Shown: positions 21,901 through 33,595, numbered from the stretch's first letter. The stretch: 64,000 nt of DNA from Hyposmocoma kahamanoa (GCF_003589595.1 NW_020653855.1:6029346-6093345); one strand, 5' to 3'. Notes: generated by a model not told the origin, from the sequence alone. Numbers and translations: made by a program.

Positions 21901-23554
21901 TTGTAAACTAGTCTGCTAACGTGATATTCATTGGCCGCAGACATACTACGCGCTTCTTCCGTAGATTTTACTTCATTAGGTGCTTTGGTAGGATTTATAC
22001 GATTTACATGTTGCCCAAATAATTTTTCATTAACCGCTGGTGAATATTTTTTTATCGTTTTAGTCACTTCAGTAGATCGTGAACCATTTATTATGGATGG
22101 ATTATGGATGGATGTGGGAATATTTTTTGTAGTGTATTTATCAGTGACTGTTACATCACGTTGATTTACTTCTGCTAATAACTCGTTAAAGAATATGTCA
22201 CTCTTCTCAGATATAGAAGAATCGTTCTTTAAAAGTAAATGAAAGTGTTTGTCCCATGTTGTTCTAAATGGTCGAAATTCTTTAATAGTGTCATCAACGA
22301 TTGTGCTTGGAAATAAATTAGGTTTAAAATCCGTGGCGTCAAGTTTGTTAGATTGCAATATTTCGTTAGTTTGCTCTACATTGGGGGTTTGTAAATCTGT
22401 TGTCAATTCACTGCGATGTGATTCTTGATCTCTATTAGACGTTCGGTTTAACAATTCTATGATATCAAAATTGCCATCAGTCTCAATATCAGTTCCCCTA
22501 GGTTTTCCTATTTTATTTTTTTTATTACTATTATTTATGTTCGTAGTGTTTAGTGTAGGCAAAATTATACTTTCCAAGTCCATATAATCGTTGAAGTCAT
22601 ACTTTTCTACTGTACTTTTAGTGGACGCATTCCTTTTTCCAGTATAATTTTTTGGTATACAATCTTGCTTAAATACTTCTATGTTATCATCATCTACTTC
22701 CTGACCGCTTTGCACAGTTTTACCAACTTCTTCAAATTTTCGTGACGTAATTTTAGTAACCAAATCTGTGGTATCCATTATTTCATTAGATTGAAAATTT
22801 AGACTCTCCTCTGCTGATGTGTTTATGTTATCGTTTCTATTATAGTTTTTCAAATTGGTGTAATTCTTTGCTCCTACGGGATTAAAGTCGCCAACACCCT
22901 CGTAATTTAATGATTCCCAATAAACAGAAGTTAATTTAGATTTGTCACTGTTTTCTGTGGAATACGTATATGCCGGTAACAAATCAAGCTCCTCATATGC
23001 AACGGGCTCCCATTCCATACTGTTAATACTATATATTGTATCATATGCCTTAGTAGATAGCATGTTATTTTCATCATCGTCAAACAATATTTTAATCTTC
23101 CTTTTTTTACCATGATCTTTTTGGGAATAGTCATTGGTAGATTTTTTTTCACTCAAAGATGGAATTTCGTTTGTGTATCCATTACCGTAAATGTAATCTT
23201 TTAGGGAATTACCATTGAATGCTTTTGGGCGGATGAAATATGGAATTGGGACGCCTTTTTTCTCGTATGATTTAATGTACATGTCACTTAATGAGAACCT
23301 TTTTTTAAACTTATAACCGGAATCAAGTAATTCAACAGGTTCGGTTCTACGAAATTTCGGTTTTCGCTCTATGTATTTTTCGTCGTAATCAGCTGTAACC
23401 GCTATTAAGTTCTTTTCGGGAACATAATGAGGTTTCGACGATTCCTCTGCAGGGTCCATTTGTTCAACGTCATCGTTGGCTGTGAGCAACATTTCAATTT
23501 TCTTTGTGAACGCTTTTGGATACATATCGAATATGGATGGATTATCAGATAAAG
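18963..23554 (-). CDS. Large unknown protein, terminal coding exon (1529 residues)
   Basis: A continuous frame of 4.6 kb, far too long to be chance in AT-rich DNA. The first ATG gives 1520 residues (from 23525). The frame stays open 5' to an acceptor (tttttcttccag, AG at 23556-23555), adding LSDNPSIFD, so an upstream exon is likely. The protein is hydrophilic and rich in Thr, Asn, Lys and Ser, with many N-x-S/T sites, few Cys and a furin-like RQKR at about residue 820. I see no enzyme domain, no clear membrane span and no signal peptide in this exon. A fast-evolving secreted or disordered protein is the best guess. The final P-S-S-stop falls in the aagaagaag tail of the adjacent LINE, suggesting the original stop was replaced. 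Function not recognised. Confidence 0.75.
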
Positions 23555-23874
23555 CTGGAAGAAAAAAATGAACATAAATATAATAATTTTAAAGAAAAAC
23601 ATTCGCTACCTGTCTTAGTGGCCGACTACTGCTCTATCAGGAAAGAACATCGGAAAAACCAATTATAATATTGAAGAACGTGCGCCCTGAAGTATTTGTA
23701 CGAATCTAAAGATACATGTACGTACATTGGTGGCTGTGATGTTGCGCAATTGGGAGCTTGCGCATTCAAGATACGCAGGGAAGATTTTGGAAAGAAAACG
23801 GAAAGGGAAAATGTTGGTATTGGTAACATTGTTTTACAATTGATTGGTAAGTTGAATATGTCATAAATTATTAA

Positions 23875-24055
23875 CTGACTGAACGGTTACCATGTCTCTC
23901 GTGAGTTTGGATGTAATTTGTGGTAGTCTATGTGTGTGTCAACGAGATAAATAAATGAAGGCCATACAATTATTGCAATTATTTCTATCGAACCCGGGAC
24001 CTCTGCGTGGCAGTCTAGCATGGTAACCGTACGGCCACTGAGACAGTTAAATATA
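23875..24055. mobile_element. Two SINE-A pieces, rearranged
   Basis: 23875-23945 is plus-sense SINE-A (actgaacggttaccatg joined to ctctcgtgagtttgg). 23985-24050 is minus-sense SINE-A head (gaacccgggacctctgcgtgg, gtaaccgtacggccactgag). Confidence 0.65.
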
Positions 24056-25000
24056 TGTACTTAACGATACAAGTATTTATAACGATACAGACCCCAAAAA
24101 TATTATGATTTTATTTATAAAAGGCCGCGAAGATGCGCTGCAACTGGCAGCGAAATTCGTTACGAGCGCGTTTGCACAAACGCTACGGGTGTTTTGTGTG
24201 GGCGACTAGGGGGTCGATTCAGTGCCTTACGATAACTCAGTTGTCGACCGATTAGATTTGATATCGTAGGATTTCTTTTCATTTTTATTCACGACACTAT
24301 CAAACTGTCGTATTCGAACAGAAATGACGTCACACCCGTAAGATTACTCGAACTTCTCGACCGGCAAATGCTACAAACGATAATCAGAATACGGTTATCG
24401 AATGAAAGTAACCAAACGTCCCATTGTTTACAAAGCAAGAATATTATTTATCTCTTTCAAAAGTTTGGATTTTGTTTGTGTTTGGTTACTACTGAAAGCT
24501 AATAGTTATTAATTTCCATTATTATTATTAATATAGTATAATATATAAATAATATAGTATAATATTATTTAAATAGTATATTTAAAAAAAATACTATTTT
24601 ATATTGTTGCGAACGCAACAATTTTTGTAATTTTAACATAATTTCCAAAGCAGTAACAAAACGCTGCTCGTCAAGGGCACATTACGTAGGCCTATTTTGA
24701 ACCAATCGAGTAACACCACATATGTCTTTTTCATCCCTACCACATTTGTAACGAATTTTGTACGCAACTAAAAAGGTCAAAAGGACCGTTCACTTTTAAA
24801 ACTGTACCCCTTCAGAAACTATCACTGTATCGATTTAACAGCACTACTCCTGTAACTAACCAGTCACCTATTTTAAAATATAACACAGTTAACTAAAATC
24901 GTCTTTGATTTTACGAGTCGTCGAGCTCCTGATCGGCATCTACTTTGGGTCTGGCGGCTCCATATATTTTCATTAGCTTAAACAAGCTTAAAGCTTACAT
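24056..25000. other. No gene seen; AT-rich tract
   Basis: No supportable gene. 24530-24605 is almost pure A/T with repeated tatagtataata units and can fold back on itself. Confidence 0.45.
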
Positions 25001-25009
25001 ATCAGAAAG

Positions 25010-25142
25010 TAAAACTAGGATTAAATTACATGGATAAAATTGGGTCCCCGCGGCAAGGTACCCAAGGTGCTGGCAGCGTTCCCCTTTTGTATGGCTATGG
25101 TAATGCGTTGGGCAAGGTAGCTGCCGGCCCTTGGGTTTCCTA
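25010..25142 (+). repeat. Repeat-G copy 1
   Basis: Shares gctggcagcgttcccc, gggcaag(g/a)tagctgccggccctt and ggtttcc with 48750-48870. Short, GC-rich and non-coding. Confidence 0.7.
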
Positions 25143-25536
25143 TATTTAAATTATATTCCACTAAAAATATTAATTATTTCATTCGTAAAAAGTATTCTCC
25201 TTGACTTCCTCCGCCACTGAAGACACTGTAAGCGAATTACCAAACTTAGTGGGTGTATTCTGACCTCGGCTCCGACTTACTTACGAAATTTACAGCCTTT
25301 AGAGTCGAAAGTCTCGGGTTGGATTCCCGGGTCGGTAGAAATAAAAAAATTCTCATCGATTTCGGGGGACAGCTAAGTAAAATGGAAATAAAAATAACTA
25401 AATTGACCGTAAAGCAATCTGAAAAGGAGTTATCTGATATTATTTATTATTTTCGGAATAAAAATAGAACTAAGATAATACGACTGTTTGGAATGATTTT
25501 TCCAATTAGTTCTATTATTATTGAAATATAATTTAA

Positions 25537-25844
25537 CCCTTTGACCTCCGCTGGCAAAAACTACTCGTCCCCTAGACACCAAGCCTACATAGTGATGTGA
25601 CATGTTATGAATTTCCACCATAAATTAATTCAATTCTCCTGTGTCAAAAAATAATATAACTGAACATAAAATGTAACTAAGAATCCATACTTAACTGGAG
25701 TACGCAAGTAACACAAGGAATATATGAATATTTATTTAATCATTTCAATTGAAAATTATAGAATTTCATTGACGCTTTATGGCGTCATTGGCGTGTCAGC
25801 CAAATTAATTTAAGAGGCTTTAAGCGTCCACGGCAGTCAAAGGG
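25537..25844 (+). mobile_element. piggyBac-like MITE
   Basis: 308 bp with ends CCCTTTGAC / GTCAAAGGG, flanked on both sides by TTAA (25533-25536, 25845-25848). TTAA targets and CCCTTTG-type ends are diagnostic of the piggyBac superfamily. No transposase. Confidence 0.75.
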
Positions 25845-25914
25845 TTAATAGAACAACTGGGACAAGAAAGTCTTAGTTATTCTATTAGGACTACTCAATA
25901 TAACTGGTGGGAAC

Positions 25915-26240
25915 AAAGGAATATTTGTATGGTCTACATTTATTTCTCCCTGAGTTGGCTAAGTTATACTTAGGGTCGTATTCTAGAGCTCTACTCAATG
26001 CTCAAGTCAGGATTTGAGTATATTTTAAAGCATTCGAAATCATACTCAAGTCCCTGCCATTAGGGTCGTATTTCCAGTGCTTGTGTTTCCAGTGCAATCC
26101 TGACTTGAGCATTGAGTAGAGTTCTAGAATACGACCCTTAATTTGTGATTTTCTATGTGTGTGTCTATGGCACCCGCTATACAGGGTTTCCCTGGTGCGG
26201 GGCTATGACTGTGTGCATTATTATTATTATTCACATATAC
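25915..26240 (+). mobile_element. SINE-A interrupted by a palindromic MITE
   Basis: SINE-A body before (atttgtatggtctacatttatttctccc) and after (taatttgtgattttctatgtg, cagggtttccctggtgc, gtgcattattatta) is split at 25971/26139 by palindromic MITE-P copy 1. Confidence 0.75.
25972..26138. mobile_element. Palindromic MITE-P copy 1
   Basis: About 167 bp whose outer 45 bases on each side are inverted copies (agggtcgtattctagagctc... / ...gttctagaatacgaccct). Inner halves also pair through catactcaagt/cttgagca blocks. TTA or TA duplication at the borders. Confidence 0.8.
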
Positions 26241-26689
26241 TCACTCACTAATCCAAAATTTAAGACAAACAGACACACATGCCACATTTTTGAATAGGAA
26301 ATCGCATTTCTCTGTAGAAACTCGTCAAAACTTTTTTGGCAATGCGAATGGCTTTCCAAAATTTGTTTTTTTTTCCACAGTACAAACACGTGTATATTAA
26401 AAAACTATATTTCGAAGAATGCGTTTCGGGGCTTCGCGGATTACGCGCGGCATGATGTGATCTAGGATTGTTATGAGAAAACAATCGATTGTAAGTAAGT
26501 GTTTTAATTAAAGAGATAATCGTGGACGAGAAATCGTGGCATAAATACAAACAAATATTGTACTATACATTCTTTATTTACGTTTAATAAAGGTCAACAG
26601 CTAAAAAATACCAAGCGCCAATCTTATACTGACATTGTTTTAAGGAAATATCTTCTTGAAGTGTCATTTTTATGATACCATGGGACGGA

Positions 26690-26805
26690 ACGAATAAGTT
26701 GTGCGTATGGTGGTTAGCGACACGCCTGTCCATAGCAAATGAAATGCCATTCTGAGCTTCAAATTGCAAAGACCTGTGAGGCACTGTCACTGCGGCCGTC
26801 ATCGT
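26690..26805 (-). repeat. Repeat-E fragment
   Basis: Minus-strand remnant: cctgtccatagcaaatgaaatgccattctgagcttcaaattgcaaagacctgtgag corresponds to the reversed Repeat-E 3' half (gttatggacagg ... ctctgag). Confidence 0.5.
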
Positions 26806-26904
26806 AAGACAAAGTTGACAAATTGTCGCCTTAATTTCTCAAACTCGTATCTTAAAGCATAAAGTTACTGAAAGGCAAAAAATGGATTGTATATACTGTT
26901 TGTA

Positions 26905-27125
26905 TTAACTGCCTCCGTGGCCGAACGGTTACCATGCCGGACTGCCATGCAGAGGTCCTGGTTTCGATTCCCAGGCTGGGAGAAATATGTGTATGGCCTA
27001 CATTTATTTCTCTCGTGAGTTTAGGTGTAATTTGTGGTTGTCTAGTGTGTGTCCATGGCACCCGTGACACAGGGTTTCCCTAGTGCGGGGCTATGTTGAG
27101 TGTGTGCGTTATTATTATTATTATT
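26905..27125 (+). mobile_element. SINE-A, best copy
   Basis: tRNA-derived head with A box (tggccgaacggt) and B box (ggtttcgattcc), then body gtttaggtgtaatttgtggttgtct, tgtccatggcacccgtgac, cagggtttccctagtgcgggg, and a tail gtgtgcg(tta)n. Used here as the reference copy. Confidence 0.82.
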
Positions 27126-27323
27126 TCAGATCACATTCTTAAAGTAATGTATCCGAACCCGATGATTGTTTTGTTGGAAATCTCAGTAGTGGTCCCATTT
27201 GAATTTGAAAAAAATGTTCCACCTCTAAGGGTGGTAAATTAGGGGATGGATCCGGTTTTTTGGATTTCACCCACTATCCGTTAACCGATTTCAATAGAAC
27301 TTTGCAAATTCTTTATCTTATAA

Positions 27324-27609
27324 CATTGACTTACAAATAAATGGACGACGGGTCTAATACAAAAACCACGAAAAAATGTCCCAAGTCAACCTATTTAAAC
27401 GTAGTGACATGTAAAGGAATATGTAAAAGCTAAAACGTTGAATTTAAATTGTAATGTCATCGCAGTACTGTCTAATTTTGCTTGCTTCGCTGTCAGAAGA
27501 AACAAACGAAGACTAAAGCGTGAATGACGCTCTGTATACGATTTTAACGCCATATAAGTTCGGACACTTTTTAGCGCGGACCCGACGTCCATATAATAGT
27601 AAGTCAATG
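27324..27609 (+). mobile_element. MITE-A copy 3
   Basis: 286 bp, full-length, ends cattgacttacaaat / attatagtaagtcaatg... variant, perfect 8-bp duplication TCTTATAA (27316-27323, 27610-27617). Inserted in a Repeat-D piece. Confidence 0.9.
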
Positions 27610-28409
27610 TCTTATAAAGAGTGATTATTCAGTAGATGGCAAAACTTTATATTTATTTTAAATTTCTTTATCAAGGATGTTAATTTGGATACATTACTTT
27701 AAGAATAGGTCAAAGCCAGTGTATAAATATTAAGGAAATGCGATGTGAAATCAACCTGCGAAATTTGTATGTACAATCCATTTTTTGCATCTCAGTAACT
27801 TTGTGCTTTAAGATACGAGTTTGAGAAAGTAATCTCGTAATATACGCACCAAAAGAAAATACAGTCAAAGTTCAGACAAACTATTAGTGCGATAGATTGT
27901 GCAGAAGTCTGAAATCGCATGAAACTAGTCTGAGAAAGTAAAATAAATAGCTTAACAAAAGAGCAGCTCCACTGGTGCATAGAGTTCGTGGCAGCGACAA
28001 CAGCCTACTGAGAAAGATTTCCAGGTTGCCCGTCGCCCTTACCAGGTCATTCGTCCTACTTTCAGAATTCAGAAAAGCTTCCACCGAAGTCGAAAAATTT
28101 GCCATCAAAGCCATATTTTCTTTGAAAAGGAATAATTTTATACGTTATACCTACATTACATAATGCTATACAAGTTCTTACTAACTGATAAAAATAGAAC
28201 ATAGACTTCCCGTTAAAGTGGAAAAAAAATATTTACACCGTTGTACGCGGATAGGCTCCAAAGCAAAAAATCAAATATGAGAGGACCTGAATATGGAAAA
28301 TATGAAAGAGCGTTCAACGGCCTGGAAAAACTATAATATATGGAGTATTTGTGCATTTTTATGATGAGCATCCTAGTCCATTTCCGCCGGAAGTAAAAAA
28401 TGTTTGAAA

Positions 28410-28930
28410 TTCAAATATTTATTTATTTCATTCATACAGCTATTTTTACAGGACCATCCCAATACAATAGTGTAGCATTCCATATCGTCACAATCACATG
28501 TCTTAACATTATAACTAAAAATAAAATTTGATTATTGAAAATTAATAACAATTAATTAAGGCCAGTTTATAAAAAAGTACTATAATGAATAATATACAAT
28601 GAAATTTAATTAATTATGTACAAAGCAAAAACAGTGTTCAGCCTTCATGAACTCGCTCTCAAAACAGGTAAAAATGTCTACTTCTTCGGCTACTCGATTT
28701 AGTGTGTGAATGGTGCGAGTAAGAGGCGCTTTGTTGAGCAGATTTGTCCTGTCTCGCGGCACCGCTAGCAGCCGTGGTCGTCGGCGTCGGTGCACGTACT
28801 CGTTTGGCACGCATAGACAGAGTGATTGCAGCACTCCGGGGTTTAAAATTTTACCTCGCAATACTCGCACTATGTAACTTGCGAGAGCCAAGTCCCTCCT
28901 TGGTTCCAACTTGTTGTATCAACAAATAAG
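28410..28930 (-). pseudogene. LINE ORF2 C-terminal fragment and 3' tail
   Basis: Minus-strand frame 28909-28610 contains RTNLLNKAPLTRTIHTLN, VAEEVDIFTC and ESEFMK, the far C-terminal region of a CR1/jockey-type LINE protein. The tail at about 28600-28410 (gaaataaataaat-type on the minus strand) follows. 5'-truncated. Confidence 0.65.
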
Positions 28931-28949
28931 GTTGGATACATCAAGGGAT

Positions 28950-29705
28950 AATAATAAACAAGATGGCCGCCATACAAATTTCAAAGCCTCCAAAACGGAA
29001 ACTACCTGTATTAGAGATAGTTAGGAGGTGCTCGAATTATATTTATACGTTATAGAGGGTAACACTGGTCAACTGCCTGGGTTAAAAAAACTCAAGATGG
29101 CGATTTCAAAATGGCGGCCGAAGAAAAACTTGCTTCGATCCGGCTGAAAATTGGCAATGCAAGGGTCTTTAATTATAATTTGGGGTCAAAAGCTTCTTTT
29201 TGCTATTTTTTAATGTGGTTGCTATTAAAAAGTGTTTGTTTTTCGTCAAAAATAGTTGCTGAAAAAGCTTTGCTCTGATTCGGTTGAAAATATATATTTC
29301 GCCTTTTTTCAATATGGCTGCCATACAAACTCTTTTAGCGGCAGATAAAAATTTGTTCTAATTGGATTGAAAATGGACATGTCGGGGTCTCTATGAGTGT
29401 TTAATAATAATTAGCCGTGAAAATTTATTTTTCGCCATTTTTCGCTATGGCTGCCATACAAACTTTATTGGCGATAGATAAAAATTTCTTCTGATTCGAC
29501 TGAAAATGGCATGGCTTCAATCATAATTTGGGGTAAACATTTTGTTTCCGCCGTTTTTCGATATAGCCGGAATTTTTTATGTAAATGGCTGTTGAAAAAA
29601 CTTGCTTTGCTCGGACTGAAAATTGGCACGGAAAGATTTCTAAGATTGTTTGATAATAATTAGTGGTCAAAATATATTTTTGCAATTTTTAAATATGACC
29701 GCCAT
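28950..29705. repeat. Degenerate tandem array, about 110-135 bp period
   Basis: The core at(g)gc(c/t)gccat(acaaa) recurs near 28963, 29097, 29213 (decayed), 29325, 29449, 29571 (decayed) and 29696. Each is followed by (g)attcg(a)(c/t)tgaaaat(t)gg-like and ggggtca-like blocks. Units are diverged, so the array is old. The aagatggcggc-type core resembles a YY1/Pho site; this is only motif similarity. Confidence 0.6.
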
Positions 29706-29709
29706 TAAA

Positions 29710-30235
29710 GAGCTGTTTCAATTTTTTTAAAACAAAGTCGTAAGTGCCGAGGCCCGAGGCCGTGGTCCGCGGGGGGCGAAGCCCAAAGTGTCCGCACGCC
29801 ATTGCATGGAGGTAATATACGGAAGCGTAATAGATTACGAGTACAAGATCTCACAATTGTAAAAATGTAAGGCATACTTCCCGATTTAGTGGAAATCAGA
29901 TGCTTATTACAGCGTTGTTGTATGTCAACCGTCTCTGTTAGATTCCATTTTCCAGTATTTAGGGGGAAAAAATGGCAAACTGCTGCCGAATTTCCTCTAT
30001 AAATACCAAATATAAATAAATAGTACAAATGCCAAAACAACGATAACCCAAAATACTCAGACCAAAACCAACTTAGAAATGTTCGTTTCTTAAATTGGCC
30101 CAAATCGGGAATCGACCTCGACTAATTGCTGTACCATCGAAGAGTATGAGCACACCCCGTAAACTGAACCCGACCATGCGCCGCAGGCCAAGCCCGAGCC
30201 CTGTACCCTACAGGGCTCGTTTTTTCATATAAATG
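29710..30235. other. GC-rich patch ending in a perfect hairpin
   Basis: 29745-29800 is GC-rich (gaggccgtggtccgcggggg). At 30195-30219 an 11-bp perfect stem (cgagccctgta / tacagggctcg) with a 3-base loop is followed by six T. On the minus strand near 30112-30102 a B-box-like ggtcgattcc occurs. It may be an unclassified tRNA-derived SINE. Confidence 0.4.
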
Positions 30236-30335
30236 TTTAGTATATATCATTGATTTTCACAATTTTATATTACTACTTGCTTCCCGTTAAAAATGAATAA
30301 GGAAAATCATAATCTCAGTACAGAGTACTAAAAAA

Positions 30336-30755
30336 ACCGACCTCAAAAGTAAGTGGAATTACGTCTATGTGCTAAGTTTTATTGAAATATCCCCTAGTTC
30401 GCCACTATACAGGACTTGACACTGGAGATAATAAAAATTGGTTCTTACTACTCAAAGTATATGGAGTGAAAAACGCCTTGAATTGGAGAAAAAGCAAAAT
30501 CAGCCATTAAAGTAATTGCGCCTAAATTAAAGTTAGGCGCTATTCATAAAAATGAATCTTCATGCGTGAACAGCCACCCTTCGAGCTGGATGCTTTTCTT
30601 CAACATGAAATGGGACCACTATGGAAGTACCCCCTTTCCAACAAAAAAAGAATCATGAAAATCGGTTCACAAATACCGGAGTTATCGCGTAACATACATA
30701 CAAAAAAAAAGAACATACAACACGAATTGAGAACCTCCTCCTTTTTGAGGTCGGT
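30336..30755 (-). mobile_element. Repeat-D copy 2
   Basis: Ends accgacctcaaaagtaag (left) and tttttgaggtcggt (right). The interior matches 8901-9436 in reverse (caggacttgacactggagataataaaaattgg; aatcggttcacaaatacc; gaattgagaacctcctcc). It has one copy of the block duplicated at 9160-9405. Confidence 0.72.
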
Positions 30756-30759
30756 TAAA

Positions 30760-31855
30760 AACGGAAAAGAAACATTGGGAATCAAGAAGATGAAGGAACG
30801 TGCTCAAAAAGCAAAGATAAAAAGCGGTCCAATTATATATACCTAAATGGTTTAAAGAAAAATATAGACACAGGTATGCGAGGAAAAAGCGGAAAGAAAG
30901 ATTTTGAAGTTGCATGAATTACCTCGTCATTTATGAAAAGTAATGAAAGGTACCTAATAATTCCATAAAATTGATTGCTTTTGTAGCTACGGATTGCGTT
31001 CTAATTTTTTTTAAAGAGATACGGAAATAGGTACTTTGTGCGGTTTAAAAAAAGTTGATCAGCTAAACTGAAAACTGATTTTAATTAATAGTCATAAGGT
31101 GACTGGATATTTTGTTTGCGTCGTTCTGATTATTAAATTTTAGTTTTTAAAGCTTGATTTAGTAGTTAGTCATATTAGTAAATGTTTATCGTAGTAGATT
31201 ATTGAATGTTTTTATTGCCTTTTTCTTAATATTTTATACAAAAATTGTGCCTTTTGTTGAATTGTTCTGATTTCGGTGGTAGCTGATTTCGGTGGATCAA
31301 TTAAGTCATTAACTGATAACAATCTAGTTGCCCAATTAACGTAATCTTATGTAAGTTTGAGTTATTTTTCCTTACCGCTCAATGTTTTTCCTGAAATTAA
31401 GAAAAAAAATTCGCCTACCGAAGTCAGAGAACTTAGCCCTTCTAGGAGAAATACCCAGTTATACTCAAGTTATTATTTTGTCGTTATTTTTATTATGCAT
31501 CTTTTTAAGTGTCTCGGACCTAGGTGATCATGTCCTTTGAAAGATTTACGAGTACACATGGATCTAACACGTTACGGCGCGTCGGAATTTTATTATAACT
31601 TCAAGTTGGAGATTGATGACAATCACTTTATTCCGAATTTAATTACCGTATGCGCCACTGCCCGTTAATGGAAGAGACAATGCTACAGAAACAAAATGAA
31701 AAAAAAAACAAAAAATAGTCTCCTTGGTATAAATAAGGCCGGAGGTAATCATACGTCTAAAGAGTATTTATTAACAAACTACAAAAAAGGTTGAGGTTTT
31801 GTTCGACTGTTTTTTATTTGTGTGTACGTCGTGCGATTAGGTATTCTTGTACATT
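30760..31855. other. No feature seen
   Basis: AT-rich intergenic DNA without a supportable gene. Confidence 0.45.
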
Positions 31856-31859
31856 TGCA

Positions 31860-32270
31860 ATTCTACAAATCTTTGGGGGAGGTCTATGTTCAGCAGTGGA
31901 TGCTTTCCTGCTGACATGATGATGAAGTAATATTCTACCAAATTAATGTACTAATGATGCGAATGAAGCTTAATCTGGACATCGTCATTTGATTGATTAG
32001 GCACCTACTTATTAGACAATCCACATCCACACACGATACGATCCACAGTACACAAAATTACCGACGGGGGAAGCGAGTTCTTGAGTGGAGACCACGGTTC
32101 GGCAAACGTAGTGTAGAACGCCCTAAGGCCAGACGGAGTGACGATTTGCAAAGGGCTGCTGACAGCAGATGGATGCAACGAGCTGAGGACCGGGCGAAAT
32201 GACGCGCATTGGGAGAGGCCTATGTCCAGCAGTGGACTACGATAGGATATTGATAATGATACAAAATTAT
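31860..32270 (+). pseudogene. LINE C-terminus and tail (RTE-like), two pieces
   Basis: 31993-32202 translates to RVLEWRPRFGKRSVERPKARR and SDDLQRAADSRWMQRAEDRAK. It is followed by W-R-A-L-G-E-A-Y-V-Q-Q-W-T and gatatt-gataatgat, the classic end of RTE/Proto2-like LINEs. A second tail (gaggtctatgttcagcagtgg ... catgatgatgaag) lies at 31875-31930. Confidence 0.75.
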
Positions 32271-33138
32271 GTCAGTAGGTAGATACTTTTCTTGTCGTAG
32301 TGCTTATGTGGACTCAATATAAAATGTTTAATGTATGTAAATGTGTGACGGCGAAACGGGGTACCCAGTATTATCATATTCTGATATTTACTTTTAGGGT
32401 AAACGTTGTTACGCAACATAAGTTGAGCTGCAGTGGCATTGCAGCCGCGTCACTATTAATTTTCATACAATATTTAGAAGCCCTGTTGCAGTGACTCGTG
32501 ACACACGCGCACCCCTTTTGTAGTCACAATTACTGGCGTCACTTATTCCAGCGTGACCATGATCGAGTTTTTGAAATTTGACTAGCAAGTTAAAAAGTCG
32601 TTACTGAGTCGGTCCACCGTTTAAAAGTTATAAGGGCGTTTTACTATCCACAGTGGAATTCCAGCAGCACCACATCTCAATCTCGAGGACCACAACACCT
32701 AGCTTAGATCTGATTACACAAAAAAGACGTGATTTAGTCGGTTCCAGTCGTAAAAAACTATATTTAGTCGACACCGTTTTGAATTATTGAACTAAAAAAT
32801 TGTGAAGCTCAGTCGCGCCACTTGTAAAGCGGAGTAGTCTAATTTGAAGGCGCCCTTTTTTTTTTAGCACACTTCAGTGTTAGTACTGACCGCTGGTATT
32901 TAACTCTCGAGGCATTAAAAAACTTACTGTACTCATTCCCACATTTGATGTCAACTACATTTTGTTAATTGAAGAAAGCACAAAGGTTGTTACTTATTGT
33001 TCCAATTTCTCAATAAAACAGTGTTTATTAAATTTTAAATGAATGAAACGATGACGCAACGCTATTGCAGTAACACGATGTGATAATGTGTTGTTATGAT
33101 CATTTCATTGTTGAATTTCGTATTTTAGTGTCGTGTAT

Positions 33139-33595
33139 ACAGGGTGATAAAAAATCACTGTCCATTTTTTTCCTGTGTATAAGATTTAGTAATAGAACGC
33201 ATTAGTGAAATAAAACAAAAATATTCAACATTTTTTTTATGGTAATATTTCCCAATAATGTCTAACGCGTGGTTACCTCAAAATAGTAAATACGATTGAG
33301 CGATCGGTGCAGTTGTCTAGACACCTAGGCGCCAGCACGTCGCGCCGCGCGACGGCACCCGTCAAATACATAAACTCGCGTGCTGACTCCGCCCACTGCC
33401 CCCACACAGTTCTTGTTGCTATACGACATCTGCTAATTATCGGGAGTCAATGTTGTTCACAATTTTTCGGTAAACTCTGAGACGTCATAACTTATTTATT
33501 TGTAAAGTATTTGGAAAAAAAACCGAACATATTTTTTTTTCCCATTATACAGTATGCTCCTTTAAAATGGTCAGTGGTTTTTGAATCACCTGTAT
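33139..33595. mobile_element. Mariner-like MITE (TA target)
   Basis: Left end acagggtgataaaaaatcactg and right end cagtggtttttgaatcacctgt form imperfect inverted repeats bordered by TA. The interior (for example 33300-33420) is GC-rich and non-coding. Confidence 0.65.

Larger units (their letters stand above)
26833..27830. mobile_element. Fold-back element with nested SINE and MITE
   Basis: 26833-26892 (ctcaaactcgtatcttaaagcataaagttactg, aaaaaatggattgta) and 27771-27830 are inverted copies. 27133-27156 and 27690-27712 (ttcttaaagtaatgtatcc) continue the inversion. Inside lie SINE-A (26905-27125), a Repeat-D piece (27160-27310) and MITE-A copy 3. A related end fragment is at 15550-15620. Confidence 0.6.

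Noticed and set aside
23555..23609. A 55-bp intron joining an upstream exon (donor aagacag|gtagcg) to the large exon
   Set aside because: In the required phase the upstream exon has a TAG seven codons before the donor and no start codon between, so it cannot be coding as read.
23626..23829. 67-codon minus-strand frame as N-terminus of the large gene
   Set aside because: It is in a different frame, ends in a stop before the acceptor, and has no convincing signal peptide.
29705..30103. 132-codon minus-strand frame
   Set aside because: No recognised motif and overlaps a tandem array and GC-rich repeat-like sequence.
30562..30846. 94-codon plus-strand frame
   Set aside because: Lies in Repeat-D and its flank.
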